A DNA stretch of 64,000 bases from Oryzias latipes (GCF_002234675.1 NC_019860.2:9670586-9734585); one strand, 5' to 3'; shown: positions 22,262 to 32,603, counted from the stretch's first letter. Notes: generated by a model from the sequence alone, not told the origin. Program-made: numbers and translations.

Positions 22262-23612
22262 CATCGTCGTCTGAGTCGGAAATCGGTGCTTCGTCATTCG
22301 CCAGCTCTTCTTCATCTTCCTCTTCTTGTAATGGAGGCACGAGTGCTCCCGTTGCTCGCCGCACAGTTTGCAGTTTCGCCATCCCGGCGTGGCATGGCTG
22401 GCCGTCCTTAAAGCAGTGGATGAGATGATCCTCGGATCCATCGCATGCATTCGTGATTCCACAATCCTTGAAGGATTTTCTTATCGTCTCTGGGGGGATG
22501 TCTTGCCAAGCCGATATTATCCATGTAACCAACAAACGCAGTGCGGGCGCTTTCAAATTCCCGCCAGATGTCCACTCCTTATCTTCGTCCCCGACCATCC
22601 ACTTGGCGTACAATTCTCTGAGCTTATCTTTAAAGGGCTTGCCCCAGATATCAGCAGGTTGGACGTACTTGGTGCAGCCATTGGGGATAACCGTCATTGA
22701 CACGTTGTACTTCTTCAGCTCTTCTTTTGTTTCCTTACTGATGTGACAGTGGTCAGCATCCCAGACTAGAAGACTCTTCCGGAGACCAAAACCGCTGCAA
22801 ACTTTCTGACACCACATTTCTGTTAGCTCCTGATTCATCCATCCGTTGATTGAGGTCGCCACCGCAGCTTCTTGGACATCTTGCAGTCTTGCCACTTCTC
22901 GCTTTGCGTCCCGAAACACAATCAACGGCTTCAATTTTGCGCCATTCGCTTTCGCCGCCAAGGTCACGGTGAAATGCGACTTCTCGTGACCGGATGCGTT
23001 CATGACATCACTCCTGCTGCCGGCGGGCTCGGCTGTTGTGGGTCCAGGCATGTCGAACCAAGCAGATGTCTCGTCCATTGCAATGATTTCGCCGTCCTCG
23101 ATGCCATCTGCAGTTCGCTTATTGGCAACCGACGTGACAAAAGAGACAAGCCGGTGAACAACTTGGTCTGGATCCTTCTGAGCCGGCGCCGTCTTCCGAC
23201 GGAGCAATAACTGGTGGCGTTTCATAAATTTATCAAGCCAACCAGAACTGGCTGTGAACGTTTCTTTCCTCTTTGAGGCCTCATCAATCTCCTTATCAAA
23301 AATCTTCTTGGCTTTCATGCGGATCATCTTCCTGGAGACACGCCCACCTTTCCGCCTTTGCTCAGTAATCCACGTTAAAACCAGGTTTTCCAATTCGTCG
23401 CTGGCTTTCTTTGCACCTCCACCCCGCAATCGTTTGCTTGTTGCTCCTTTTTCTGCGATAGTTTTCTCCATATCCCCCATCTGCTTGCGCCATTCTCGGA
23501 TCCGTTTAGAATCCACCCCAAAATGTCGAGCGGATTCCTCGCCTGAATGTTCTTTGGCGTACGCCACCGCACGAAGTTTAAACGCTAAATCGAATGAGCG
23601 TTTCTTGGCCAT
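22262..23612 (-). CDS. pogo-type (Tc1/mariner superfamily) DDE transposase
   Basis: Would cut and paste its transposon by a DDE transesterification in the nucleus. From ATG at 23612 the 450-residue exon is uninterrupted. Residues 5-45 form a psq/BrkDBD-type helix-turn-helix (SFDLAFKLRAVAYAKEHSG). Residues 70-140 form a CENP-B-like HTH (SGWLDKFMKRH). The DDE_1 domain carries candidate catalytic Asp at 180 (AMDETSAWF), 285 (LVWDADHCH) and 321 (QPADIWGKPFK), about 36 residues between the last two, as expected for pogo. An acidic tail with PISDSDDD follows. The open frame runs on to 22176, but GATG followed by GTAAGTAC gives a donor with GT at 22261-22260, so coding probably ends there in phase 1 and a short last exon is missing. 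It lies inside the inferred zinc-finger intron, on the same strand. Either an intact transposon copy or a domesticated gene is possible. Confidence 0.85.
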
Positions 23613-23879
23613 CGCGACCCTGGCTCACAATACAAACTGGTACAAAAAATAAAAATAAAAAACAACACCCGTCCGCTCCGCCTGACCGAGGAAAGGATGG
23701 CAGATCTTATTCTTAAGGAGCCCGGCCACTATTAGACACCGGCGTCGATTAGAGACCGGCCACATTTGGAAAATATACACAGTTTCTAAAAATAGCTCAT
23801 TAGACATCGTTCCACTTGAACTTTGATCAGAATATTCTGGAAGCTGGTGGGCTTATCTCCGAGGTTCAAGCGAACATAC
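23613..23879. other. Leader of the pogo transposase, possible subterminal repeats
   Basis: Contains ATTAGACACCGGCG followed 14 bases later by ATTAGAGACCGGCC, a direct repeat that could be a transposase-binding site near the element end. The terminal inverted repeat itself was not identified. Confidence 0.35.
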
Positions 23880-24060
23880 CTATAGTGCGGAGCTGAAGTT
23901 GTTTTTTCCCGATTTCCAGCAGTCTGCGCTGACGACAGAGCCCCTCCTCGTTCTGGACGATGGTGCCTTCTTCACGGTGTGGGTGTCTGGAGCCTTTTTT
24001 GGCGGCGGCAGCAGCCGATAGTTCCTCGATGACGGACTCCCACCGAGGTTCTGAAGACAT
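23880..24060 (-). CDS. First coding exon of a fish C2H2 zinc-finger gene
   Basis: ATG at 24060 reads MSSEPRWESVIEELSAAAAA and continues to CRQRRLLEIGKKQLQLRTI, ending at a donor (GTATGT starting at 23879) in phase 1. The CRQRRLL...LRTI stretch is the usual end of the first coding exon in the large fish zinc-finger family, where it is followed by a PQDYV/PQQHV-type start of the next exon (recognised from memory). The exon at 9124-7896 begins exactly so (VPQDYVTEEE) after a phase-1 acceptor. The two probably form one gene with a 14.8-kb intron, and joining G to TC gives a Val codon. The region just upstream (24061-24300) is the candidate promoter; no TATA box is evident. Confidence 0.6.
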
Positions 24061-25020
24061 CTTTACTGCAGCTGCTCTGATCTAATAGCCTCCAACTCCC
24101 ACAGACACCGCCGTCCTCTTCACTGCAGCTCCGATCATCTGCTAGTCTCACAATCACAGCCACGTTTTCTTTCCGTTCAACACTTCTTAACTCATTTACG
24201 ACACTTTGGAAAATAGTGAGAGTTCCCACACGAACCACGTATCGTCCTTTTTTGTCCAGAAACCTCAAAAACGTCCCAACAAAACACCACCGTCCTCTAA
24301 ACACAAGCTAACACCGCTAGCCTGCTAGCGCCTCGCGCCGTTCTTCTTCTTTGGTTTTATTTGCGGTTGCCGAACGTCACGGTGCATTAGCGCCACCACG
24401 TGGTCCGGAGCCGCAAAAACTGTGATACAGTACACAGCAACAAATCTGAAGTGAGGTTTGCTAGTTTGGTTCCACATGAGCACCAGTGACGTGAGGTGAG
24501 GTTGATGAATGGACTGAATATTTCACCATTCATCAACGGCAGCTAACAGCTTATAAAATAAACACAAGAACATATCTGTCCTACAGAAAATATTTCTTTT
24601 ATAGAAATCAATAAAACACGTGTTTAAATTATTCATATATAGTGTAAACAAATTAAAGTATACAGATGTGTTCAGCACGCATTTGACCCACAGTAACTAT
24701 TTCTAGTATTTTTCCAACTTCGAATTCTGGTGCTTTAATCAGTTATCAAATGTTGTCGGTGAAAATGATCATAAAATAAATTAAATGAATTTACTTACAT
24801 TTTTATCCACTTACTCCCATGGTATTTAAAAAAACATTGAAAAACATTTTGTCCTCCACAAAAAGCTCTATCTGTGATCTGTTGGAAAAGTCTTCCTTAT
24901 TTTCCCTTATTTTATGAGTTTTTTTGTGAACAGCTTACATTAATTTGTTCAAATGCATTTATCCAATAACAGTACACACAGTTGACTAGCGTTAACTAAA
25001 CACATTATGAACAATCTTAC
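24061..25020. other. Promoter-side region and AT-rich spacer, no gene seen
   Basis: 24061-24420 is relatively GC-rich and lies upstream of the zinc-finger first exon. A stretch with CCGTTCTTCTTCTTTGGTTT and GGTGCATTAGCGCCACCACG (24338-24402) resembles a dispersed fish repeat. The remainder is AT-rich without coding signal; no second exon for the THAP gene was found here. Confidence 0.35.
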
Positions 25021-25402
25021 CTGAAGGTGGGTGTGTCACGTAGTTGTGATCCATCTTTACTGCGTTAGCCTTAGCCACCATGTCGCTATCTTCACAGCAT
25101 AGCTGCATAGAAGGATCAGTAAAGTAGTTCCAAGGGAATCGGCTCGGGACAACGCCACTCTTCAGGCGACGAACGACGCAGCCGCCACTGTAATCTTCCG
25201 GAGCGAAGTGCCGGCTGCAGACATAGGTGCTACCTGTTTTGACTTTGAAACGATGCCCTTCCTCTCTTCGGATCGCCTGTATCCATTTGGTTTTCAGGTT
25301 TGGATCCACAGGAAAAGAATGAAATGAAAGGTAGGGTTGTTTTTGTTTGGAAGACGAACAGCCTGGAACACAACAGAAACTCCGATTCTTTGACTCTGCC
25401 AT
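25021..25402 (-). CDS. THAP-domain protein, first exon only
   Basis: The THAP domain is a zinc-dependent DNA-binding module. From ATG at 25402 (MAESKNRSFCCVPGC) the C2CH signature is present: CCVPGC near residues 10-15, a Trp at about 40 (KTKWIQAIRR), CSRHF at about 62-66, and a VPSRFPW motif near 85-91. GTAAGATT follows CCTTCAG, giving a donor with GT at 25020-25019 and an exon end in phase 1, so the last nine residues of the open frame (GKIVHNVFS) are intronic. THAP domains occur at the start of host regulators and of P-element- or ISL2EU/IS4EU-type transposases. The DHNYVTHPPS tail recalls the linker of the latter, but no transposase follows. An ETS-like CAGGAAGT (25427-25434) lies upstream on the + strand. 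Confidence 0.75.
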
Positions 25403-25434
25403 TTTTCGGATCTGCCGCTATGCTAACAGGAAGT

Positions 25435-26116
25435 TCGTATACACTTCATTGACGTATTTCCGTTGGAAAACAGCTGAGCCAGGTGATGTGTTTTAATAGC
25501 TTTTTACACATTTCAATCCCCCCTGAGACGTTCACATCGTTATTGTATTATGTTGTTTGTCAATAAAGTATATAAAAAAGGTCTACGGAGAGAGACGGTC
25601 TTTTTCTACGGCACCAATGTAGCTTCAAAGCAGAGGTCAGCTCATGACTGCCCCCTGCTGGTGAGGCATGCCTCACCTGAAACCCTTTCTGCAGGGCTTC
25701 CACCGCACGTCTCTGTTCACATTGAGCCCTGCCGTCAGACATGAGGCACAGCGCTTCAGAAATCTCAGAAACGGTGGAAAACGGGTTGAGTTGACTGAAA
25801 ATGTATATTTAACACAGATCAGTGGAAAATAATATCTACTTCATTTACCTTTTTCTATTTTATCACAATTATGACAGGTGAGGCTCTGCCTCACTTGCTT
25901 CACCTGACCAAACGTCACTAATGATCACGGTCACTACTAAATCCCAAGTAAGTATCACAGTTAAACACTGATCAGGAAACCTGCAGATCAGATCTCCATT
26001 TCTACTGAAATCTCAAACGTTATTTGAGTTTCTACAGATTCTAGTTGAATTCATCAAACTTGATAGTGAAAATTAAATTAGAATGAATTAAATCAATCCT
26101 GGCAAATCTTGTATGA
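25435..26116. other. No gene recognised
   Basis: Upstream of the THAP exon. A stretch around 25660-25930 with GGTGAGGCATGCCTCACC and GGTGAGGCTCTGCCTCACTT motifs looks like a dispersed repeat of unknown class. Confidence 0.3.
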
Positions 26117-26127
26117 TGTCCTCAGTG

Positions 26128-26257
26128 ACCCTGCGACAGACTGGCGACCTGTCCAGGGTGTCCCCTGCCTTCGCCCATCAGTGGCCAGGATAGGTTCCAG
26201 CAGCCCCGTGACCCAGATAGGGACAAACGGAAGAAGATGAATGAATGAATGAATGAC
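26128..26257 (+). mobile_element. 5'-truncated L2-like LINE tail with 11-bp target duplication
   Basis: Contains the fish L2 3' phrase (CCTGCGACAGACTGGCGACC, then CCCTGCCTTCGCCC and GGATAGGTTCCAGCAGCCCC) and a GAATGAATGAATG tail. TGTCCTCAGTG at 26117-26127 and 26258-26268 is a perfect 11-bp target duplication. Same family as 7234-7308. Confidence 0.9.
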
Positions 26258-26268
26258 TGTCCTCAGTG

Positions 26269-28150
26269 TTTGTTCAACGTTCTAAATCTGAATCTGACTA
26301 TCATACAGTAGTTTTATTTCTCAGGCGTTCAGATCGCAAGGAGGAGAAAAATCAGTTTAAACAAATGAAAACACAAACAGGGTCTTGAAGGCAGCAAATG
26401 CAGCTCGCTAAACTTTACATTTGACAGCTTCTGCGTTTTCTGTAAATGTTGGAGTTTGTTTGTTTCTCAGTCCCTGCCGTCCTCGGGGCCAAAACCTCCT
26501 TAAAGGTCAGGGGGTCTGGAGTTTTGGAAGATCCTGATTCTGTCAGGAGGAGCTGCTCTGAACTTTCTTTGCAACATCAGCTGAAAATCTGGTTCTTGAA
26601 GATGTAATTTTTTGGTTGTCTTGATTGATCATGATGACATGCTGATCTGCAGATGACGTCAATGGGGCAGCAGTTGTCTTTGGGGCGTGGCTGCTCTCAG
26701 ATCATTATTTATCTAAATTTAAAGTTGTCTGAAACACCAGCTGTTCTTTCTGCCAGAAGCAACCTGAAACATGCTCTCATTTATGCTCATCTTTTCACTT
26801 ACAAATTATGGAAAAACCTCCACCAATTCATCACCGACTGTATTTTTGCTGATTTTCCACTTTATCATAAAATCGTAACATCTGGTTTTCATAGTTTTGA
26901 GCACAAAGATGCCGTGATGCCTTCTTCTTTTATACATTTGCTATCATTTATGGCTATGGTTAAATCTCATATTCACAAAAGTAAATTTGCTAATAAAAAC
27001 CTGAATTCGTCCGTCTGAAATTTGAACTGCAGCAATATGTAAAATTAACTTCTGCTTCAAAAAATGCAAAGGCTCAACAAACGATTAACATCTGTAAATC
27101 ATTTTGATTTGAGACATAAGTTAACTCTCGCATTTCTATTTTTATTGATTTATTTGCTTTATTAATTTACTTATGTATTTTTAGTTATTTATTTCCTTCT
27201 GTGATTGCTTTATTTGGTTATTATTTAGAAGAAATTTGTTTAAAAAAACTATATTACTTATAATTTTGTTCTGATTAGTTAAGATTTTCAAAAGGTCAAA
27301 ACAATGTTGTTTTTTATTCAGAGCTGTGTTTTATTATTATATTGTACTGTTACCACTATTTAATTTTTGTATTGTATTTTGCAAATTTAAAAAAAAAATG
27401 TGGCTGCCTTCTTCTACGGAGACCCTAAAGTGCCATTGTAGAAAAACAGAAAAAAACAATTGATATAAAAAAACTAAAAAACTAATTGTAACCAGTTATT
27501 TTTTCATTTTATTTATTTATTTATTTTTTTACATCAATTGTTGTTTTCTTCAGTGGCCCTCTAGGGGCTCTGTTCTCTGCTGCCCTCCTCTGGTGAAAAA
27601 TAAAACAGCTTTTGTTTTGAAAGGGTTCAAATCTTCTAGAATGATCTGCTGGTCTTCCTCCACCGTGTGGATCAGGACTTTGAAAATCCAGATCACTGCA
27701 ACAGAAAAATAGAGACTTCAAACATTGAAATTTGTCAAATAATTGATTGTATTCTCATCATTTGAGATGAAGTAAAACAGTCCAAACATACAAGTCACAT
27801 TAGCATAACAAAATAAAATAATAGAAATAAGTCCTTCAGAGAGGGTAACAAAATGTTTTTTAAGACCTTTTAGGTAAAATCCTTTTTCTATAAATCTTTC
27901 ATTGGATTTGTCCAGTGTTTTCCTTATCAAGAAAATACGGTTTGGGAAGGTACAGACCTTTTAGGGACTTTAGGTCACACTGGGACCTTCTACCATCAAA
28001 AGTAAAGGTCAAACAACTTCATTCAATCTCCAAATAGGTTGTTTTTTTTTCTTGCCTTGGAAGGTCTGAATCTTCCTCATTAGTGGCCTCACAGTTCTTC
28101 GTTAATCCCTATGGTTTTAGAAATTAAAATGTTTCGAAGTCATTGTTGCG
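26269..28150. other. No gene recognised (1.9 kb)
   Basis: AT-rich. The longest frame (26653-27018, plus strand) encodes no recognisable domain and is probably chance. Simple A/T runs near 27390 and 27500-27530. Confidence 0.35.
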
Positions 28151-28608
28151 TGGTACACCCTGTTGCTGAAGAGCAAGCGTCCTTCAGGAATGTGGTTCTT
28201 CTGCTGCAGAACAATCTTCTGAAAAAAGCTGCACTTCCTTCAACGGCAGAGAAAAAGTCCCAAAGATGACCTGGGGCCTGTTTCAGAAAGGAGGTTAAGT
28301 GTAAACTCTGAGTGCATTAACCCTGAAATCAGGGAAACCCTGGTTTTTCCGTTTCAGAATGGGAGGTTTGTTAAACCAGAGAAAGCAGAGTAAGTCAAAC
28401 CCGTTTCTGAAAGAGAGGTAACTTCTACTCGGAGTCCGTATCCATGGTTACTTATGCTGTGAACCTAACCTGGTCGGGAGCAGGTTTTATTCTCCAAACT
28501 CGAAGTTTCTGCTGGTCCCCTCCCCTTTTTAAAGACGAACGACGTATTTTTCGCTTTAACCTTCATTGCCCACATTTCCGTCACACAGAGACGGTCTAAG
28601 TGACAAGA

Positions 28609-28800
28609 ATGGCTTGTCCTTTTTTGGAGGACCCAATAGACGAGGAGGCTGCATTAATTCATAGAGAATTATATTTACCTCTTACGAGGATTTTGAGAAG
28701 ACTCGATTTCTTTTTCACTTTTAACTGCTGCCATGTTCTTTTAATTCCTGCAGGATTGCATCTATGTGAAAATGAAATCAGGGACATTGAATTAGATTAA
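28609..28800 (+). pseudogene. Harbinger (HARBI1-like) transposase, N-terminal remnant
   Basis: ATG at 28609 reads MACPFLEDPIDEEAALIHRE, the characteristic start of fish Harbinger nucleases (from memory). Similarity stops after about 30 residues and a stop follows at 28798-28800. The catalytic DDE region is absent. Confidence 0.7.
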
Positions 28801-28887
28801 TGTAACAATTATTTTATGGAAACACAATTTGCTAGCACTGCTTACTTTCTTAATCCCGTATATACCACTTGATCAATACAAGGGTAG

Positions 28888-29240
28888 TGTTGCAGTGTGT
28901 GTGTGCTGAGCGGGGTGCGAGCCACGAGAGACAAGGGGAGGGGCGATTGCAGGTGCAGATGGGGGGGGGGGGTGAGCACGGAGCAGAGGTGTGTGCTTGG
29001 TATATATTGTGTGTTCGGAGGACGGAGCACTTAGTTAAATAAAGAGAAGGTGTCATTCCCAGAATAACTGTTTTGGAGTCATTCTTAATCCGCTCTGGAG
29101 GTTGAGGGTTTCCAACGGGAAGTGAACCCCGAAGGAGAATTCCCTTCGGCCCTGAAGGAAATCTCCCCTGCGCTTCTGACCACGGTCGGAAAGACGAGAG
29201 AAAAGAAAGGAGAAGTCTTCGCGCAGCGAAAGGTTCAACA
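28888..29240 (+). mobile_element. Solo LTR A, inserted in the Harbinger element
   Basis: A 353-bp unit begins TGTTGCAGTG and ends GGTTCAACA, with the inverse ends TGTT/AACA usual for LTRs. GTAG flanks both sides (28884-28887 and 29241-29244). It includes a TATATATT stretch, an AATAAA near 29037-29042, and a shared 3' half with the LTR at 31899-32207. No internal region or second LTR is present, so it is a recombination remnant. Confidence 0.8.
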
Positions 29241-29542
29241 GTAGACAAAAGTTCACTTTTAAAAACACAATTGCATGTATTAATATTAAACTGACCAACG
29301 TTTGCAAGAGAGGAATGTTAACAAGAAAGTCCTTTAAACATTACCGACGTTAAATGCATGTTCCCCCAGATTGGTTCTGTACACTATGCAGCATTTCATG
29401 CATTTACACCAGGAAAAACACTTCAAAAGTACTCCTAAATATCACCATTTTTTATTTCACACCGTACGCTATTTAAAAAGTAATTACAGCCAATATTTTA
29501 TAACAATGATTTAAATGCAAACTTAGGCATTAACTTGAGCAG

Positions 29543-29710
29543 CTATGTTTTCCACGCTAACTGTCTCTGTTTTGCAGATGCAGCGGTGTTGCTTGTCTTC
29601 CGGAATATGTGCTCATATTCACTGTAAGTCTGCAGCAGCACGTCAAGTTCAGCTGGCGAAAAATATGCAGACCTCTTTTTTTCACGGTTGCCATGGTGAC
29701 TCGTGATATC
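29543..29710 (-). pseudogene. Harbinger Myb/SANT-like protein remnant
   Basis: The minus-strand frame reads KKRSAYFSPAELDVLLQTYS and then YEHIFRKTSNTAASAK, the trihelix (Myb/SANT-like) DNA-binding start of the second Harbinger protein. It ends soon after in a stop. The usual Met and the rest of the protein are lost. Confidence 0.7.
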
Positions 29711-30026
29711 TGCGCTCCATTGATAATGGCTTCTTATAGTCGCGGTGCTCACGCTCACCTCCGAATCAGTCCACTCAGAGTTGATTGACCTAACTCCGAT
29801 CAGCTTCTCTGAAACAGAAAACTCAGAGTTGTTAATCTCCCGATTGACCAACTCAGAGTTCAAGTTCAACCTCAGAGTTGGTCGAACCTCCTTTCTGAAA
29901 CAGGCCCCTGGGTGACTGTCAGCAATAATAAAAACAAAAACAAACAAACAAACGGAAGTCTTAGGAAACTTTTCAGTCAACAACGTGCTCAGGTGTATTG
30001 TTTTGGAGTTACAGATCTTTCAGGCC

Positions 30027-30766
30027 GATGAGTCAGAAGATAAATGATGAATCTGTATATGATCTAACCAGCAGAAACATGTTTGCTCATCAAGTACCAA
30101 AGTGTCTCAATTCAATTTGTTACTGTAAAAATGCCAAAAAAGACACGAGTCTGAATTACAAACATGTGAAATTAGACAAACGCATTTCTGCAAAGTTTCA
30201 TACCCAATAGAATTTACACCTGAAGTCTGAAGGTTTTGTCATCTTGGGTTTACTTCACTCTTGTCAACAGCATTCCTAACATGCCATTAAGGTGTGATAA
30301 AATAAAGTTTGGTGCTGTTTTGACCCACCAACATGCCAAAAAAAATATGTAAAAAGATCTTGATTCTTTTAATCAAATCAGCTATTTTGATTTATTAGAG
30401 CTTACATTTCAGCTATATTACAGGCCTGTCTTTTTTATCGGCAGATCCCATTGAGCTTCAAACTTTACCCAGTAGCTGTTTAGCTGGTGGAGTGAAGACA
30501 TTTTGCCAAGCAACCCAATGGGTGACATTGGAGATCATCTATCCAGTTCTACGTGTCCATGCTTATTAAATGAACCTACTTGACCACTTAAAAAAAAAAA
30601 AAAAAAAAATCACATTTTATAAAGTACATAAAAGAGTAGAGTGCCTGCAACCTTTGAACTTGTGCAGAAAATGGATGACAACTTGGAGCGACTTTCTTGC
30701 CAAATTGAAGGGAGACTGGCCTAGATTACCCACAATCCGGTCCACCAAAAATTATCTCAGAAACTA
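30027..30766. other. No gene recognised
   Basis: AT-rich with an A-run at 30590-30609. Small frames only. Confidence 0.3.
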
Positions 30767-30857
30767 TGCTGCTCATCCCCTCTTGACCTCGGGATTCCTG
30801 CTACCTCTTCCCCCTCCCAGGCATTGTATGGATGAGTGCTCTATAGATGCACCTCAT
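30767..30857 (+). repeat. LTR-like fragment, first half of a split copy
   Basis: CTGCTCATCCCCTCTTGACC and GGCATTGTATGGATGAGTGC match 36098-36192. The match breaks off after ATAGATGC and resumes at about 32617 (GACGCCCCATCATCCTACCAACC), after the inserted transposon block. Confidence 0.6.
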
Positions 30858-31424
30858 TATATTAATGCAAAGGTAACTCATCCCCATGTCAGAAGGGGGA
30901 AGGGGGGACAACCCAAGGAGGAGCACACTGAGGATAAGATAAATGCAGTTTGTTGAAGCTCAGGTGGTAATCGAATGATGATCCTGCCAGATGCACAGGG
31001 GAGTCTGTAACAGAAGCACAAGAGAGTTAGTGTTTGTCCGGTCCCTAAGAATACTCAGGCGGAAGTACTCCACCTCCAGGATACAGCCTCTTGTGTAGAG
31101 ATGCACACTAGAGACATCAACATGGGGAGTTGGGAGCACCAGAAAGTCCATGAAAATTCCAGTCCAGGGTCATGCATATGCAATTCTATCCAAAACCCAA
31201 CCTAAGGCAACACAGACACACTAAAAACGGGCAGATTCGACTCGACTCGACTCCCAAGAACAGCAATCAGAAACATCAACTTAATATGGTTAACTCCAGG
31301 GTAGAGAACACAACAAACTGGCAGAGTGTAGGTGAAGGTATGGAGCTTAAATACACCAGGATCCAGCTGCACTGAATGATCAATCAATGGAGTCTGAAGG
31401 CTGACTAGGTATGGCAAGCCATTA
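30858..31424. other. Unassigned sequence within the split LTR-like copy
   Basis: Includes a GACTCGACTCGACTC short repeat near 31237. No gene is recognised and origin is unclear; it was probably brought in with, or before, the transposon that follows. Confidence 0.3.
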
Positions 31425-32603
31425 TGGCCGCATTTACACTGCATGGTTCAAGTGACCCAATTCCGATTTTTTCCTATCATGTGGCACAGATTGGATATGA
31501 CCGGTGAACGTGTAAGCAGGGAAAAAACGCATGGATTTTCCGATTTTCTCAGATCGGATACAGGCCTCATTCATATGTGGAAATAAATCGGATACGTATC
31601 GGATACGTGCATTTACGTGTTCCATGTAAGCAGACAAATCAGATTTTCCCCAGTAAATGCGAGTCGTACGTCAGTGACGTCAACTCAGGAGACCACCAAC
31701 TGAGATCACATGACTTATTGAGGTGCTTTTGTGCGCTGATTTTGCTGTCAGCGTGTTATCTTTCAGCCTCAGGCTTCAGACCGTAGTTGGAAACCGCTGT
31801 TATGTCCGGTCCGGTCCCGGTCGGGACGCAAACGGTAACTAATCAAGCGGGACACCGTTGCTCTGGAACAGGCTAGAAGCCGTTTATTTCTTTGCTTGTG
31901 TTGCGGAGTGGGGGCGTGTATGACGGGGACCGCGCATGCTGTGTGTGGGTTTGTTTGTGTGTGTAAGGAGAGGTGAGTGTGCGTTCATATATTATGTGTT
32001 CGGAGGACGGAGAACCGTAATAAAAAGAAGGTGTCTCCCCCAAAAGGACTGTTTTGGAGTCTTTCTTAACCCACTCTGGAGGCTGAGGGTTCCGAACGGG
32101 AAAGTGAACCCTGAAGGAGAATCCGCCTTCGGCCCTGGAGAAAATCTCCCGTGCGTGTCTGACGACGGTCAGAAAAAGAGAAGTCATCGCGCAGGAAAAG
32201 TTTAACACTTGGATCAAACTTTTAGCACAACGTCTGCAAACACTTCCTCATTCAAAACTCAGGGAAAGCACATAAGCCGGCAGAGCAGCCCCCTTTTTTC
32301 CCCATCCTCTCTCGTTCGCCTGCTTCATCCAGGAACGCCCAAGGCTACGCCTCCTTCCGTCGCTGCGTTGCCTCCATGACAACCGAAGTCACATAAAAGT
32401 CTGAAGGATGTCCGCGGCAGGCAGAAATGCTGCTACGTGGTCCTCAGAACGTCTACGTTTGATACTTTCAGCATTTTATAGTGTAAATGCAAAAATCGGA
32501 TACAGGTCACTTTTAAAAGATGATGTAAGTGGGTCGTCAAAAAAATCGGATATAGTCAGAAAATCGGATATGGGCATCAAGACCTGCAGTGTAAATGCGG
32601 CCA
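31425..32603. mobile_element. TIR DNA transposon of unsettled family carrying a solo LTR
   Basis: The left end TGGCCGCATTTACACTGCA and the right end TGCAGTGTAAATGCGGCCA are exact inverse copies over 19 bp. Both subterminal regions contain repeated AATCGGATA/ATCGGATAC motifs that could bind a transposase. No target duplication could be assigned and no transposase is seen. The central part is replaced by a solo LTR (31899-32207). Confidence 0.75.
31899..32207 (+). mobile_element. Solo LTR B, same family as 28888-29240
   Basis: A 309-bp unit begins TGTTGCGGAG and ends GTTTAACA, flanked by CTTG on both sides (31895-31898 and 32208-32211). It shares with the other copy GTGTTCGGAGGACGGAG, CTGTTTTGGAGTC and the CTCTGGAGG...GAGGGTT stretch. 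The two differ by many substitutions and length changes, so they are separate old insertions. Confidence 0.8.

Larger units (their letters stand above)
9125..23879 (-). other. Inferred 14.8-kb transposon-filled intron of the zinc-finger gene
   Basis: Bounded by a donor GTATGT at 23879-23874 and an acceptor AG at 9126-9125, both phase 1 on the minus strand. It contains a foldback repeat, hAT elements, a Tc1 split by a LINE and a pogo-type transposase gene, listed separately. I see no gene in 9186-9677, 10867-11467, 14896-15189, 15338-17716, 18426-19540, 21151-22260 or 23613-23879. Two exceptions are a TTAGACACCGG/TTAGAGACCGG direct repeat near 23729-23755 and the possible mobile relics noted below. 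That the two exons belong together is inference. Confidence 0.5.
28274..29907. mobile_element. PIF/Harbinger element with perfect 23-bp inverted repeats
   Basis: The terminal repeats 28274-28296 and 29885-29907 are exact inverse copies, beginning GGGCCTGTTTCAGAAAGG. CTG flanks both sides (28271-28273 and 29908-29910), fitting a 3-bp target duplication. Remnants of both Harbinger genes are inside in convergent orientation, and a solo LTR has inserted between them. The perfect repeats suggest the element is younger than its broken genes imply, or was mobilised in trans. Confidence 0.9.
28150..30020. repeat. Local duplicated segment, copy 1, split by a Harbinger element
   Basis: CCTTCAGGAATGTGGTTCTT and GCAGAGAAAAAGTCCCAA (28173-28264), then after the Harbinger TTTTCAGTCAACAACGTGCTCAG and GTTACAGATCTTTCAGGC (29968-30026), parallel 33070-33305 in order and orientation. 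Removal of the Harbinger makes the two copies collinear. Confidence 0.6.

Noticed and set aside
26653..27018. 121-codon plus-strand frame
   Set aside because: No recognisable domain, AT-rich composition, no splice or promoter context. Chance is more likely.
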